DNA from: Prevotella sp.
Lineage (GTDB): Bacteria; Bacteroidota; Bacteroidia; Bacteroidales; Bacteroidaceae
Assembly: GCA_024697405.1 (NCBI GenBank)
Contig: JAILFU010000165.1
Span: 1 to 33,390 of the forward strand
DNA: 33,390 nt
Direction of reading: 5' to 3'
Shown here: in pieces, positions 8,283 through 17,087 of the stretch
Position numbering within the stretch: the stretch's first letter is position 1
Layout of the letters: each line of letters begins with the position of its first letter
Made by a program: the position numbers and the translations under genes
The notes under the pieces: model-generated
Seen by the model: only the letters and a program-made list of their open reading frames with translations
What the model was told of the DNA's origin: nothing
Databases searched by the model: none

Positions 8283-8370
8283 TCAGCAGTTTCAGTAATA
8301 ATGATGCGCTAAGGCATGGGAATCTCCGTCTAGACTGTGGTCTCGATGTCTCTGTATAAAGCAAAGCCGC

Positions 8371-11300
8371 GTGAGAAGAACATTCATCCTGCTGGTGCTC
8401 TGCATCGCCCAGATGGCAGCAGCAGCACAGCCCGCCCAGACGGCATTCCGGACGCTAGGTATCGGCGACGGACTGCGCAGCAACTCGGTGACGAGGCTGC
8501 TGGCCGACAGCCGTGGCTACCTGTGGATTGGCACCTCACAAGGGCTGAACCGTTACGACGGCCATGAGGTGAAGACCAGGTTTCCTGAGAGCAGCGACCC
8601 ACAGCTGCACGAGGTCTTCAACAACGCGATACTGTCAATAGAAGAAGATGCCGAAGGACGGATATGGATAGCATGTGAAAGCGGCGACTACTATCTCTAC
8701 GACACCAAGACAGCGCAGTTCAGCGCCTCGGCCACCGAACTGCTGCGCAGCTTCGGCATACGCTGCAACGGCAAATACAAAGTGAAGGTGGGCGCGAAGG
8801 GGGCCTTGTGGGTACTCTCCGAGGACGGCATCTTCCGCTACGACTGCCACTCCAAGGAGGTGAAGAGCTGGGACAGAGCCTCCTCCGCAACTTCCCATGC
8901 AGGAATGCCGGTTCCCGGCACATGGACAAACATGGTGGCAGAAATGTCGGATGGTTTGTACATCAGCGCCGACCATAGCGTGTGGCACTTCGTCAGCAGC
9001 ACAGGCGAGCTGCAACGCGAGGTGCTGCCGGAGGTCATGCAGCAGTCGGTCGGAGAACACTGTCTGCTGGCCGATGCCGACGGCACACTATGGGTGTACA
9101 GCACCCGCGAGGAGCATGTTTGCAGATATATCGTGGGGGGAAGATGCGTAAGGGAGATGGTAAAGCTGCCACAGCCGGCTGGAGCCTCACGGAACAACGC
9201 TATCCGCGACATGATGGATGACGGACGGGGCAACATCTGGATTGCCACCGACCACAAGGGACTGTTCGCCTATAACAAGAATACCGGCGACATCACGGGC
9301 ATGAGGCATCAGCGCAACGGGCTGCTCTCGTTGGCATCGGACAACGCCACCTGTCTGGCCACCGACCGCGACGGCACCATCTGGGTGGGCCACATGAAAA
9401 CAGGTCTTTCCTACACCAGCGATGCCAACAACATCATGCAGGCACACGCCTCCCAGTGCGGCGACATCCTCGCCATGGCCTACGACACGAAAGGCAACCT
9501 TTGGATGGGGACCGACGGCGACGGCATCTATATAGAAAAGACCGACGGCAGCATCGTGAAGACGGAACTGCCCAACATCACGGTGATGGCACTGCTCAGC
9601 GACGGACAGGGAGGCGTATGGGCTGGCACCTACAACCAGGGCCTCTACCATCTGCCCGATGCAGGACGGTGGAAAAGATACGGCCCCAGCCTTTCCTCCC
9701 CTGAGGGGAACACGGAAAACTTTCCCTGCGCGGAGGTGTGGACACTGGCCTGCGACAACAGGGGAAACATTTGGACTTCGTCAGCAATAGGGAAGACCGT
9801 CGTTTTCAAGGCAGCGACTGAACGAGCGCAGAGCCACGTCACCATCGTCACCACGAGCGACGGCGATGACATCCACGGCAACAATCTCTACTACGACGGC
9901 GCAGACACGATGTATATAGCTTCCGTCTACGGACTGTGGAGCTACAACCTGAACAACGGCGAGTGCAGCGTGGCCTTCGGAAACAGGAGGGGCACGCAAC
10001 AGTGGATGAGCCAGATGATTACCGACGTGATGGTAGACAGGCAACAGGCGCTGATGATGCTCACCCACCCCGAAGGAGTCACCGTCTTCGACATGAAGCA
10101 AGACTCGCTCTACTACTTCCGCCGCAGCGGCGACATCGTCAAGGGGATGGCACGCGACCACGACGGCACCTATTGGCTATGCACCACAAGCGGCAGCGTG
10201 GCGGGCATCCTGCCTGAGCGGCTACGGGCAGGCAAAACTAGCCTGGAGACGTTCCGGCATGACGGAACCTTCACTTTCCACTCTTCATTCTTCACTCCAA
10301 ATGTCGGTATGCCACAGTTTTATTTCAATGGTGACGCCATGACCTGCTCGCCACAGGGCGAGATACTCATAGGCGGCACAGAGGGATACATGAGCATCAA
10401 TCCCCGCCAGCTGATGAAACTGCTTCCTCAAGGAGGAGAGCGGGAGGGAGCTATCATCAGCGAGATAGCCGTGGGCGACAGCCTCCTCAACGAGCAGACC
10501 AGCATCGTCAGGCTCAGCCACGATGCTGCCTACCTCACTGTGAAATTTTTCTCTGGCAGTCTGGAGGGCGTACAGCGCACACGCTACGCCTACCGCCTAC
10601 TGGGACAAATGAGCGACTGGGCCACCACCGACCAGAACTACGTGTCATTCCACGCCCTGCCACCAGGCGACTACACACTCCAGCTGTGTATCTGCCGTGA
10701 GGACGGCACCATGAGTCATCCGCGAGAACTGCGCATCAGCGTGGCACCACCGTTCTATCGCTCTGCCCCCATGTACATCGTCTACGCACTGACTGTCATC
10801 GCCATCGCGTTCCTTATATGGCAAAGGATGCGCAAGCGACAGCAGGAGCGCGCAGAACAGCAGCATCAGCTGATGGAGCGGCAGAAGATGGAGCAAATCA
10901 CCGAGATGAAGCTGCAGTTCTTCACCAACATCAGCCATGACCTGCGCACACCGCTGACGCTCATCATCTCGCCATTGGAGCAAATCCTGACAAAGATGAC
11001 AAAGAGTGCCAGTCATTTGGAAAACGGAAAGATGCCCGACAACCTGCTTGGCCAACTCAGGAATATCCACAAGAATGCCCAGCTGCTGCTCAGCGAGGTG
11101 AACGCCTTGCTCGACTTCCGCCGCCTCGACGCCGGCGGAGAGACGCTGAACCTGCAGCGGGGCGACATCGTAGACCATCTGAACAGCATTCTCGTCTCCT
11201 TCGGCGACTATGCAGAAGAGCGCGGCATCCACCTCAGTTTCGACCACACCACCGACAGCTACATCATGGACTACGACCGCGAGAAGATGAGCAAAGTCAT

Positions 11301-12462
11301 CTACAACCTCTTCTCAAACGCCCTGAAGTTCACGCCTTCTGGCGGCAGCGTCTCCTTGTCGTTCCGTCAGGAGCAGGACAGCGTGACCATCGCCGTCGCC
11401 GACACCGGCAAAGGCATCCCTGACAGCGACAAGCCTAATATTTTCCGCCGCTTCTACCAGTCGGCTACCAACGACAGTTCGCAGACAGGCAGCGGCATCG
11501 GTCTCCACATCGCCAGCGATTACGTCCGTCTGCACCACGGCACCATCAGCGTCAGCGACAACAAGCCCGTAGGCAGCATATTCACCATCAAGTTAAAGGC
11601 CCAATCCTCCCCCCTCCCAACAGAGAAGGGAGGAGACATTCTGAACCAGGAGCAGCAGAATGAGCACGACACCTACCCCACTCCCTCGCAAGGAGAAGGC
11701 GAAAGGGAGTCTTCCCTCCTTATCGTCGACGACAACTCCGACATGCTGTCGTTCGTCAGTTCCTGCATGAAGGAAACCTACAAGGTGCGCACCGCCACCG
11801 ACGGAGCAGCAGCACTCGTCATTCTGCAGCACGAGCAGATAGACCTGATCATCAGCGACGTGATGATGCCCGGCATCGACGGCTTTGAGCTCTGCCGAAG
11901 GGTAAAGAGCGACATCAGCCTGAGCCACATTCCCGTCATCCTGCTCACCGCACGCACCACCGACGTCAGCCGCATCGAAGGACTGCAGCTGGGAGCCGAC
12001 GACTATCTCACCAAGCCCTTCAACATCGAGGTGCTGCGCCTCCGTGTGAAGAAATTCATAGAGTGGGAGCAGAACAACCACCGCGTATTCCGCCAGAAGA
12101 TAAACATCGAACCCAGCGAAATAACCATTACACCCCTCGACGAGCAGTTCATCAAGAAAGCCATCTCCCTGGTCGAGGAGAACATCGGCGACTCCGACTT
12201 CTCTGTTGAGACGCTGGCCGCCGAGGTGGCCATGTCGCGCTCCACGCTCTACAAGAAACTCATGGCCATCACCGGACAGGGGCCTGCGGAGTTCATCCGC
12301 ACCATCCGCATCAAACGTGGAAAAGCGCTGCTGGAAACATCGCAGATGCAGATAACGGAAATAGCCTACGCTGTAGGCTTTACTACAGTCAAAAGCTTCA
12401 CCATGAACTTCAAGGCTGAGTACGGCATGACTCCCTCCGAGTTCGTGCGCAACCGCCAATAG
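8371..12462 (+). CDS. Hybrid two-component system sensor-regulator (HTCS)
   Basis: A 1363-residue one-protein glycan sensor and transcription activator spanning the inner membrane. The only in-frame start that keeps the signal peptide (MRRTFILLVLCIAQMAAAAQ) is a GTG at 8371. Domains: periplasmic two-component propeller repeats about 25-700 (repeated 'G-x-IWIGT' motifs); Y_Y_Y domain about 705-790; transmembrane segment about 798-816; HisKA with phospho-acceptor H856 in SHDLRTPL; HATPase with NLFSNALKF, DTGKGIP and GSGIGL; receiver with D1163 in DVMMPG and TKPF; C-terminal AraC-type helix-turn-helix about 1265-1363. HTCS proteins usually control a neighbouring polysaccharide-utilisation locus. 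Here the adjacent GH105 gene is a natural target, and the 4790 gene a possible one. The kinase-receiver linker (about residues 1077-1113) and two propeller segments carry repeat-like insertions. Confidence 0.95.
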   Translation: MRRTFILLVLCIAQMAAAAQPAQTAFRTLGIGDGLRSNSVTRLLADSRGYLWIGTSQGLNRYDGHEVKTRFPESSDPQLHEVFNNAILSIEEDAEGRIWIACESGDYYLYDTKTAQFSASATELLRSFGIRCNGKYKVKVGAKGALWVLSEDGIFRYDCHSKEVKSWDRASSATSHAGMPVPGTWTNMVAEMSDGLYISADHSVWHFVSSTGELQREVLPEVMQQSVGEHCLLADADGTLWVYSTREEHVCRYIVGGRCVREMVKLPQPAGASRNNAIRDMMDDGRGNIWIATDHKGLFAYNKNTGDITGMRHQRNGLLSLASDNATCLATDRDGTIWVGHMKTGLSYTSDANNIMQAHASQCGDILAMAYDTKGNLWMGTDGDGIYIEKTDGSIVKTELPNITVMALLSDGQGGVWAGTYNQGLYHLPDAGRWKRYGPSLSSPEGNTENFPCAEVWTLACDNRGNIWTSSAIGKTVVFKAATERAQSHVTIVTTSDGDDIHGNNLYYDGADTMYIASVYGLWSYNLNNGECSVAFGNRRGTQQWMSQMITDVMVDRQQALMMLTHPEGVTVFDMKQDSLYYFRRSGDIVKGMARDHDGTYWLCTTSGSVAGILPERLRAGKTSLETFRHDGTFTFHSSFFTPNVGMPQFYFNGDAMTCSPQGEILIGGTEGYMSINPRQLMKLLPQGGEREGAIISEIAVGDSLLNEQTSIVRLSHDAAYLTVKFFSGSLEGVQRTRYAYRLLGQMSDWATTDQNYVSFHALPPGDYTLQLCICREDGTMSHPRELRISVAPPFYRSAPMYIVYALTVIAIAFLIWQRMRKRQQERAEQQHQLMERQKMEQITEMKLQFFTNISHDLRTPLTLIISPLEQILTKMTKSASHLENGKMPDNLLGQLRNIHKNAQLLLSEVNALLDFRRLDAGGETLNLQRGDIVDHLNSILVSFGDYAEERGIHLSFDHTTDSYIMDYDREKMSKVIYNLFSNALKFTPSGGSVSLSFRQEQDSVTIAVADTGKGIPDSDKPNIFRRFYQSATNDSSQTGSGIGLHIASDYVRLHHGTISVSDNKPVGSIFTIKLKAQSSPLPTEKGGDILNQEQQNEHDTYPTPSQGEGERESSLLIVDDNSDMLSFVSSCMKETYKVRTATDGAAALVILQHEQIDLIISDVMMPGIDGFELCRRVKSDISLSHIPVILLTARTTDVSRIEGLQLGADDYLTKPFNIEVLRLRVKKFIEWEQNNHRVFRQKINIEPSEITITPLDEQFIKKAISLVEENIGDSDFSVETLAAEVAMSRSTLYKKLMAITGQGPAEFIRTIRIKRGKALLETSQMQITEIAYAVGFTTVKSFTMNFKAEYGMTPSEFVRNRQ
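11602..11712 (+). repeat. Repeat-like in-frame insertion in the HTCS linker
   Basis: This segment between the HATPase and receiver domains is low complexity, with inverted C-rich/G-rich words (CCTCCC...GGGAGG, ACTCCCT...AGGGAGT). These resemble the intergenic elements at 773-1063 and 14486-14724. It encodes a Pro/Gly/Glu/Gln-rich linker (PTPSQGEGERES) with no domain features. Confidence 0.5.
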
Positions 12463-12527
12463 CGCGTTGAAAAACACTTTTTTGTTTCTTTTACGCTGCT
12501 TTATTTCTTTATTAGGGAAAAAAGCAG

Positions 12528-12535
12528 TAACTTTG
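12528..12535 (+). promoter_or_regulatory. Bacteroidetes -7 box for GH105
   Basis: TAACTTTG, an exact TAnnTTTG match, 62 bp before the GH105 ATG. The leader is purine-rich with a rough 7-bp period (GGGAAAA, GGTGAAAA, GGGATAA, GTGAAAA). Confidence 0.65.
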
Positions 12536-12597
12536 CAACGGGAAAAGGTGAAAAGGGATAAGACAAGGAAGTAAAACATCAAAATAGTGAAAAGAAA

Positions 12598-13773
12598 ATG
12601 AGCGTAAGACTAGCATCGGAAGCAGGAATCAGGAAATATGGCAGGGTAGGCATTCTGTTGTTTTATCTTTTTACCATATTACCATTATCTATGGCACAAC
12701 CGCAGGCAAAGGAGGTGCTGGAAGTGGCGCGCCGCGCAAACGACTACTTCATGCGGAAGTATGAAGACCCGACGGTGCCCACGAACTGGAAGAAGATACG
12801 CCCCAGCTCGCTGTGGACACGCGCCGTGTACTACGAGGGGCTGATGGCACTGCAACGCATTGACCCGCAACAGCGCTATGTGGACTACGCTACACGCTGG
12901 GCCGACTTCCACCAGTGGACGCCACGCAATGGGGTGAACACCTGCGACGCCGACGACCAGTGCTGCGCACAGACCTACTATGAGCTGTCCTTAATGAAGG
13001 AAGACGCTAAACTGGAAAATGTGGTGGCCAACCTGGAGCACCAGATGCAGACGCCGAACCCCAAGAACGGCTCACTCTATGGCTGGTGGACATGGATTGA
13101 CGCCATACAGATGGCCATGCCCCTCTATATGCAGATCTACCAGCTGACGGGCGACAGCCGGTATCTGGAGCACGCCATGAAGATGTACCGCTGGAGCCGC
13201 AATGAGTGCGGCGGCGGGCTGTTCAACGTAAAGGAGGGCCTATGGTGGCGCGATGCCGACTACGTGCCCCCGTATGAGGAACCAGACGGCCAGCAGTGCT
13301 ATTGGAGCCGTGGCAACGGATGGGTATACGCCGCCCTGGTGCGTTGTATGAATGTGCTGCCGAAGAAGTCGAAGGCTTACAAGGAGCTGAAGAAAGACTT
13401 CCTGCAGATGAGCGAGGCACTACTGCGATGCCAGCGCGAAGACGGATTCTGGAATCCCAGCCTTGTCAGCACGAACTATGCCATGCCCGAAACCAGCGGC
13501 ACGGCACTCTTCCTCTACGGCATGGCGTGGGGCATCAGGCAAGGATACCTGAAAGCTGAAGTCTACCGGCCGGCATGCGATCGTGCATGGACAGCAATGG
13601 TCAGCAAAGCTGTGCACCCCGACGGTTTCCTCGGATGGATGCAGGGGACAGGCAAAGACCCGTCGGCCGGACAGCCATTAAGCTACACCCGCATTCCCGA
13701 CTTCGAGGACTACGGCACAGGATGCTTCCTGCTGGGTGCCACAGAGTATTACTTGATAGTGAACAGTCAATAG
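12598..13773 (+). CDS. GH105 (GH88-like) unsaturated glycuronyl hydrolase
   Basis: A 391-residue enzyme that should remove the 4,5-unsaturated uronic acid left at the non-reducing end by polysaccharide lyases, typically on rhamnogalacturonan oligosaccharides. A hydrophobic N-terminal segment ending SMAQ, after a slightly long n-region, suggests export. The (alpha/alpha)6 barrel shows family motifs: NTCDADDQCCAQTYYEL with the candidate catalytic Asp, WWTWIDAIQMAMP, YWSRGNGWVYAAL, ETSGTALFLYG and DYGTGCFLLG. Length fits the family. It stands alone downstream of the HTCS with its own promoter. No lyase is present in the window, so its partner enzymes must be elsewhere. Rhamnogalacturonan versus other lyase products cannot be settled by eye. 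Confidence 0.9.
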   Translation: MSVRLASEAGIRKYGRVGILLFYLFTILPLSMAQPQAKEVLEVARRANDYFMRKYEDPTVPTNWKKIRPSSLWTRAVYYEGLMALQRIDPQQRYVDYATRWADFHQWTPRNGVNTCDADDQCCAQTYYELSLMKEDAKLENVVANLEHQMQTPNPKNGSLYGWWTWIDAIQMAMPLYMQIYQLTGDSRYLEHAMKMYRWSRNECGGGLFNVKEGLWWRDADYVPPYEEPDGQQCYWSRGNGWVYAALVRCMNVLPKKSKAYKELKKDFLQMSEALLRCQREDGFWNPSLVSTNYAMPETSGTALFLYGMAWGIRQGYLKAEVYRPACDRAWTAMVSKAVHPDGFLGWMQGTGKDPSAGQPLSYTRIPDFEDYGTGCFLLGATEYYLIVNSQ

Positions 13774-13778
13774 TCGGC

Positions 13779-13816
13779 GGGGAATGGTGAATGGCCAATG
13801 GTAAACGGCCAACGGT
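13779..13816 (+). repeat. Degenerate heptamer array after GH105
   Basis: Read in sevens from 13779: GGGGAAT, GGTGAAT, GGCCAAT, GGTAAAC, GGCCAAC, GGT. All units share GG in the first two positions and A in positions five and six. Further CCCAACT/CCTAACT words follow up to the promoter at 13904. Confidence 0.75.
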
Positions 13817-13903
13817 TTGTTAAAAACTCATAACTTGCAACCCCCAACTCCTAACTTAGTATAAAAACAACTAAATCCTGATTCCCGAATCCCAACTTTT
13901 TCG

Positions 13904-13911
13904 TACTTTTG
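13904..13911 (+). promoter_or_regulatory. Bacteroidetes -7 box for the DUF1573 gene
   Basis: TACTTTTG matches TAnnTTTG, 39 bp before the ATG at 13950. It is preceded by a T-tract and by two heptamer-like words (TCCCGAA, TCCCAAC). Confidence 0.6.
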
Positions 13912-13949
13912 CGTCGAAATAGCGTGAACAATTTAACAAAAATAACAAA

Positions 13950-14333
13950 ATGAAGAAATTAGTTCTATTCACACTGTTGCTCATCGGCAGCATGACGGCT
14001 GCTATGGCACAAAAGCCCGCCGAAATCAAGTTCGACAAGGTGACCCACGACTTCGGCCAGTTCTCAGAGAAGAATCCTGTGGTGTCGTGCACCTTCACCT
14101 TCACCAATGTCGGCGAGGAGCCTCTGGTCATCAACCAAGCCATGGCCACCTGCGGCTGCACCGTTCCCAGCTACACCAAGGAGCCCATCCAGCCGGGGGC
14201 AAAGGGAGAAATCAAGGTGACGTACAACGGCACAGGCAAGGCTCTGGGGCATTTCAAGAAGACCATTACCGTGAGAACCAACGGAGCTGTTGAAATCACC
14301 CGCCTCTACATTGAGGGAACAATGTTTGACTGA
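13950..14333 (+). CDS. DUF1573 domain secreted protein
   Basis: A 127-residue protein with a signal peptide (MKKLVLFTLLLIGSMTAAMAQ) and one DUF1573 immunoglobulin-like domain. The family signature is clear: FDKVTHDFG, FTFTNVGEEPLVI, a T-C-G-C-T motif and V-T-N-G/I-x-G-x. The role of DUF1573 proteins is not established; they are common, often highly expressed and exported in Bacteroidetes. It is monocistronic, with a promoter at 13904 and a strong terminator at 14358. No unusual residues. Confidence 0.9.
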   Translation: MKKLVLFTLLLIGSMTAAMAQKPAEIKFDKVTHDFGQFSEKNPVVSCTFTFTNVGEEPLVINQAMATCGCTVPSYTKEPIQPGAKGEIKVTYNGTGKALGHFKKTITVRTNGAVEITRLYIEGTMFD

Positions 14334-14357
14334 AAACAGTCTAGAGTAAGAAATCAG

Positions 14358-14400
14358 GAGTTAGAAATTGCCAACCGGCAGTTTTCTAACTCTTTTTTTT
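14358..14400 (+). terminator. Rho-independent terminator of the DUF1573 gene
   Basis: GAGTTAGAAA (14358-14367) pairs perfectly with TTTCTAACTC (14383-14392). An inner TGCC/GGCA stem caps it, and eight T residues follow directly (14393-14400). It starts 24 bp after the stop codon. Confidence 0.9.
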
Positions 14401-14485
14401 CGGCGTATATTCCTAATCCCTAACTCCTAATTATCCAAGGCAACGATATAGCGGTCGGCACTTAATCAATTATTCCGCAGGGCGC

Positions 14486-14645
14486 TCCCCTCTCCTCCTC
14501 GCAATTGCCTTGAAGGGAGGGGAAAGGCTACAGGTAGGCGACCTGCGGTCGGCGCGCTCGACCGCAGGTCGCTAGCTACAAAAGTGACGCAAGAATGCGG
14601 CTACCGCTGGAGAAGAATCCCTTGTCAACAGCAATATTGCTGCCT
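14486..14645. repeat. Second, rearranged copy of the MITE-like repeat
   Basis: Bases about 14486-14550 (CTCGCAATTGCCTTGAAGGG through GGCGACCTGCGGTCGG) match the reverse complement of about 816-881. Bases about 14600-14640 (GGCTACCGCTGGAGAAGAAT, then TTGTCAACAGC) match the right arm at about 1024-1060. The middle holds a perfect 12-bp hairpin (14540-14551 with 14559-14570). The arrangement differs from the left copy, so it is a relative rather than an intact duplicate. Confidence 0.6.
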
Positions 14646-14655
14646 TATACAAAGG

Positions 14656-14724
14656 CTCACCCTCTTTCTTCCTCTCCATGGGGCAAGGGGGAAAGAGGGT
14701 GAGATTTCCTCCCCTTTGGGGAGG
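14656..14724. terminator. Two hairpins downstream of rny
   Basis: CTCACCCTCTTTC (14656-14668) pairs perfectly with 14691-14703, and CCTCCCC (14708-14714) with GGGGAGG (14718-14724) over a 3-nt loop. They lie just past the rny stop on the minus strand. They lack a strong T-run and may be repeat-derived structures that also end or stabilise the rny transcript. Confidence 0.5.
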
Positions 14725-14741
14725 TTAGGAGGGGTTCTTAC

Positions 14742-16283
14742 TTATTTAGCGTATGCCACCGACCTGGTCTCGCGGATGACAGTAATCTTCACCTGTCCGG
14801 GATAGGTCATCTCGTTCTGAATCTTCGAGGCAATCTGCCCTGACAAAGCTTCGGTCTCGGCATCGTCCATCTTGTCGGCACCAACGATGACGCGCAGCTC
14901 GCGGCCAGCCTGGATGGCGTAGGTCTTGGTGACACCGGGATAGCTCATGGCAATGGCCTCCAGATCGTTGAGGCGCTTGATGTATGCCTCTACAATTTCG
15001 CGGCGGGCACCGGGACGGGCACCACTAATGGCATCGCACACCTGCACGATGGGGGCAAGCAGGGTCTGCATCTCCATCTCGTCGTGGTGGGCACCGATAG
15101 CATTGCAGATGTCGGGTTTCTCCTTGTACATCTCAGCAATCTTGGCACCATAGAGTGCGTGCGGCATCTCGCTCTCCTCATCGGGCACCTTGCCGATGTC
15201 GTGCAGCAGTCCGGCACGCTTGGCTTTCTTCGGGTTCAGTCCCAGTTCGGCAGCCATGACAGCACAGAGGTTGGCCGTCTCACGGGCATGCTGCAGCAGG
15301 TTCTGCCCGTAGCTGCTGCGATATTTCATCTTGCCGATGATGCGCACCAGTTCCGGATGCAGGCCGTGGATACCCAGGTCGATGGCTGTGCGCTTTCCTG
15401 TCTCCACAATCTCGTTGTCAAGCTGCTTTTTCACCTTGTTCACCACCTCCTCAATGCGGGCAGGGTGTATGCGGCCGTCGGCCACCAGTTGGTGGAGAGC
15501 CAAGCGGCAGGTCTCTCGACGCACGGGGTCGAAACCGCTGATGACGATGGCCTCGGGGGTGTCGTCGACCACAATCTCCACACCACAGGCAGCTTCCAGC
15601 GCACGGATGTTACGTCCCTCACGGCCGATGACACGGCCCTTCACATCGTCGTTGTCGATATGGAACACCGACACGCTGTTTTCCACAGCCGTCTCAGTGG
15701 CCACACGCTGGATGGTCTGGATGACGATTTTCTTGGCCTGGGCATTGGCATTGAGCTTGGCTTCGTCCATAATTTCGTTCACATAGCTGGCAGCGGCCGT
15801 CTTAGCTTCGTCCTTCAGGCTCTCCACCAGACGGTTGCGGGCCTCTTCGGCACTCAGGCCAGAAAGCTCTTCCAGCTTCTCGCGCTCTTTCTGCTGCATC
15901 TTGCCCAGCTCCTCCTGCTTCAGAGCAAGTGCCTTCTTCTCGTTGTCAATACGCTGTTGCTGGCTGTCGAGTTCGTTCTTCCTGCGGCCAAGCTCTTCCT
16001 GGCGCTGGTTGAGCGACATCTCACGCTGCTTCAGCTTGTTCTCGTTCTGCTGGAACTGCTGGTTGCGTTGTTGCACCTCTTTCTGCAATTCACTCTTCTT
16101 GTTGAGGAATTTCTCCTCGACTTCCAGCAGTTTTTTCTTCTTGATAACATCGGCTTCCTTGTCGGCCGACTCTATCATTTCGTTGTACTTCCCCTTGATG
16201 ACCTTGAGGAACAGGAAGTATCCGCAGGCCGCACCTACAATAAGGGCAGCCACGGCAATAATAATTGTTAGTACAGGACTCAT
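14742..16283 (-). CDS. rny: Ribonuclease Y
   Basis: A 513-residue membrane-anchored endoribonuclease that starts mRNA decay. Order of parts: N-terminal transmembrane helix (about 4-26), a long charged coiled coil (about 30-200), a KH domain with [13 protein letters not shown], and an HD domain with LLHDIGK, followed by GAHHDE. The C-terminus ends [20 protein letters not shown] as in the family. Length is normal. It is last in a likely minus-strand operon after the coiled-coil gene and zapA, with a 32-bp gap to zapA, an arrangement that ties division and RNA turnover genes together in Bacteroidetes. Confidence 0.97.
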   Translation of the reverse strand: MSPVLTIIIAVAALIVGAACGYFLFLKVIKGKYNEMIESADKEADVIKKKKLLEVEEKFLNKKSELQKEVQQRNQQFQQNENKLKQREMSLNQRQEELGRRKNELDSQQQRIDNEKKALALKQEELGKMQQKEREKLEELSGLSAEEARNRLVESLKDEAKTAAASYVNEIMDEAKLNANAQAKKIVIQTIQRVATETAVENSVSVFHIDNDDVKGRVIGREGRNIRALEAACGVEIVVDDTPEAIVISGFDPVRRETCRLALHQLVADGRIHPARIEEVVNKVKKQLDNEIVETGKRTAIDLGIHGLHPELVRIIGKMKYRSSYGQNLLQHARETANLCAVMAAELGLNPKKAKRAGLLHDIGKVPDEESEMPHALYGAKIAEMYKEKPDICNAIGAHHDEMEMQTLLAPIVQVCDAISGARPGARREIVEAYIKRLNDLEAIAMSYPGVTKTYAIQAGRELRVIVGADKMDDAETEALSGQIASKIQNEMTYPGQVKITVIRETRSVAYAK

Positions 16284-16315
16284 AAATAAAATATATAATG
16301 TTAATACTCTCTCGG

Positions 16316-16645
16316 CTACTTCAAGGCTTCTTCAATCTCAGAAGTCAGCTGTCGGAGAATATTATCATAAGGGGTCGTGTCGTTCTTGCTCTGCTCCTTC
16401 TCATACCGCAGGGCAATCTCGATGAGCGTCATCAGCCCTATGGTATGGTCACTCTTGCGCCCTCTATAGACCTGGGCGTATGCCCCGTAGCGCTCGGTGA
16501 TGAGTTTAGCTGCAGCACGATAATACTGCTCATCCTCGCGGTTGTGCAGCACCATTGCAATGTCTTCGTCGTAGACGTGCAACCTTATATTGAGTTTCTC
16601 TTTACTTCCTTCTGGCATCGCTTCACCTTGTTTGCGGACGGACAT
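16316..16645 (-). CDS. zapA: Cell division protein ZapA
   Basis: ZapA binds and bundles FtsZ filaments at mid-cell. The 109-residue product has the family core: [17 protein letters not shown] near the N-terminus, a Y-Y-R-A-A-A-K-L-I region, and a C-terminal helix ending EIEEALK. An internal ATG at 16618 (residue 10, [11 protein letters not shown]) is an equally good start and gives about the usual family length. It begins 13 bp after the upstream coiled-coil gene, so the two are translated from one transcript. Confidence 0.85.
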   Translation of the reverse strand: MSVRKQGEAMPEGSKEKLNIRLHVYDEDIAMVLHNREDEQYYRAAAKLITERYGAYAQVYRGRKSDHTIGLMTLIEIALRYEKEQSKNDTTPYDNILRQLTSEIEEALK

Positions 16646-16658
16646 CTGCCCCGTCCTT

Positions 16659-16955
16659 CTACTTCTCGTCGCTCAGCACGGCTATACATTTGTTGATACT
16701 GCGTATCAGGCTGGCCAGCCGCTCTTTGGCTCCCTCCAGGTCGCCATTGGTGATTTCCAGCATTCTAGCCGCTTTCAGCGCTGCGAAGTCATGCTCCAGC
16801 TGTGCCACTTTAGCCTTGAGCTGCGTTATCTGCTGCTCATTTTCCTCCACCAGCGCATAAAGGTCGACATTCTCCTGCTTCAATTCCTTGAAACGGAGTA
16901 TCATCTGCCTGACACGCGTCTGGAAGGTAGCTAAATCTTTCTCACTTTGGCTCAT
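16659..16955 (-). CDS. Small coiled-coil protein upstream of zapA
   Basis: A 98-residue, mostly helical protein with heptad spacing of hydrophobic residues (about 12-70: LKQENVDLYALVEENEQQI, LKAKVAQLEHDFAAL). No membrane segment or catalytic motif. Its place directly before zapA and rny is consistent with a ZapB-like or other division-associated scaffold, but this is inferred from context and coiled-coil character only. The promoter at 16974-16981 leaves a very short leader. Confidence 0.75.
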   Translation of the reverse strand: MSQSEKDLATFQTRVRQMILRFKELKQENVDLYALVEENEQQITQLKAKVAQLEHDFAALKAARMLEITNGDLEGAKERLASLIRSINKCIAVLSDEK

Positions 16956-16973
16956 GACAACGCTTTTATCCTA

Positions 16974-16981
16974 CAAAGGTA
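16974..16981 (-). promoter_or_regulatory. Bacteroidetes -7 box for the coiled-coil-zapA-rny operon
   Basis: The minus strand reads TACCTTTG, 18 bp before the ATG at 16955. Immediately upstream on that strand is a heptamer array (16992-17022). Confidence 0.7.
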
Positions 16982-16991
16982 GGCAAAAGAT

Positions 16992-17022
16992 GTGACAAGT
17001 GAAAAGTGACAAGTGAAAAGTG
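16992..17022. repeat. Heptamer array upstream of the zapA operon promoter
   Basis: Plus strand: GTGACAA, GTGAAAA, GTGACAA, GTGAAAA, GTG. Perfect alternation of two units. It lies between the operon promoter and the end of the 17088 gene. Confidence 0.9.
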
Positions 17023-17087
17023 CTGATTTTTTCTACTTATTTAACTTTTCCTTCACATTTTTTACTTCTCACCTCATGCCTCGATTC

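Noticed and set aside
8371..13773. A complete polysaccharide-utilisation locus around the HTCS
   Set aside because: There is no SusC/SusD pair in the window; only isolated hydrolases and the regulator are visible.
15084..16271. A 395-codon frame antisense to rny
   Set aside because: Leu/His-rich mirror of the rny coiled coil; no start signal or family motif.
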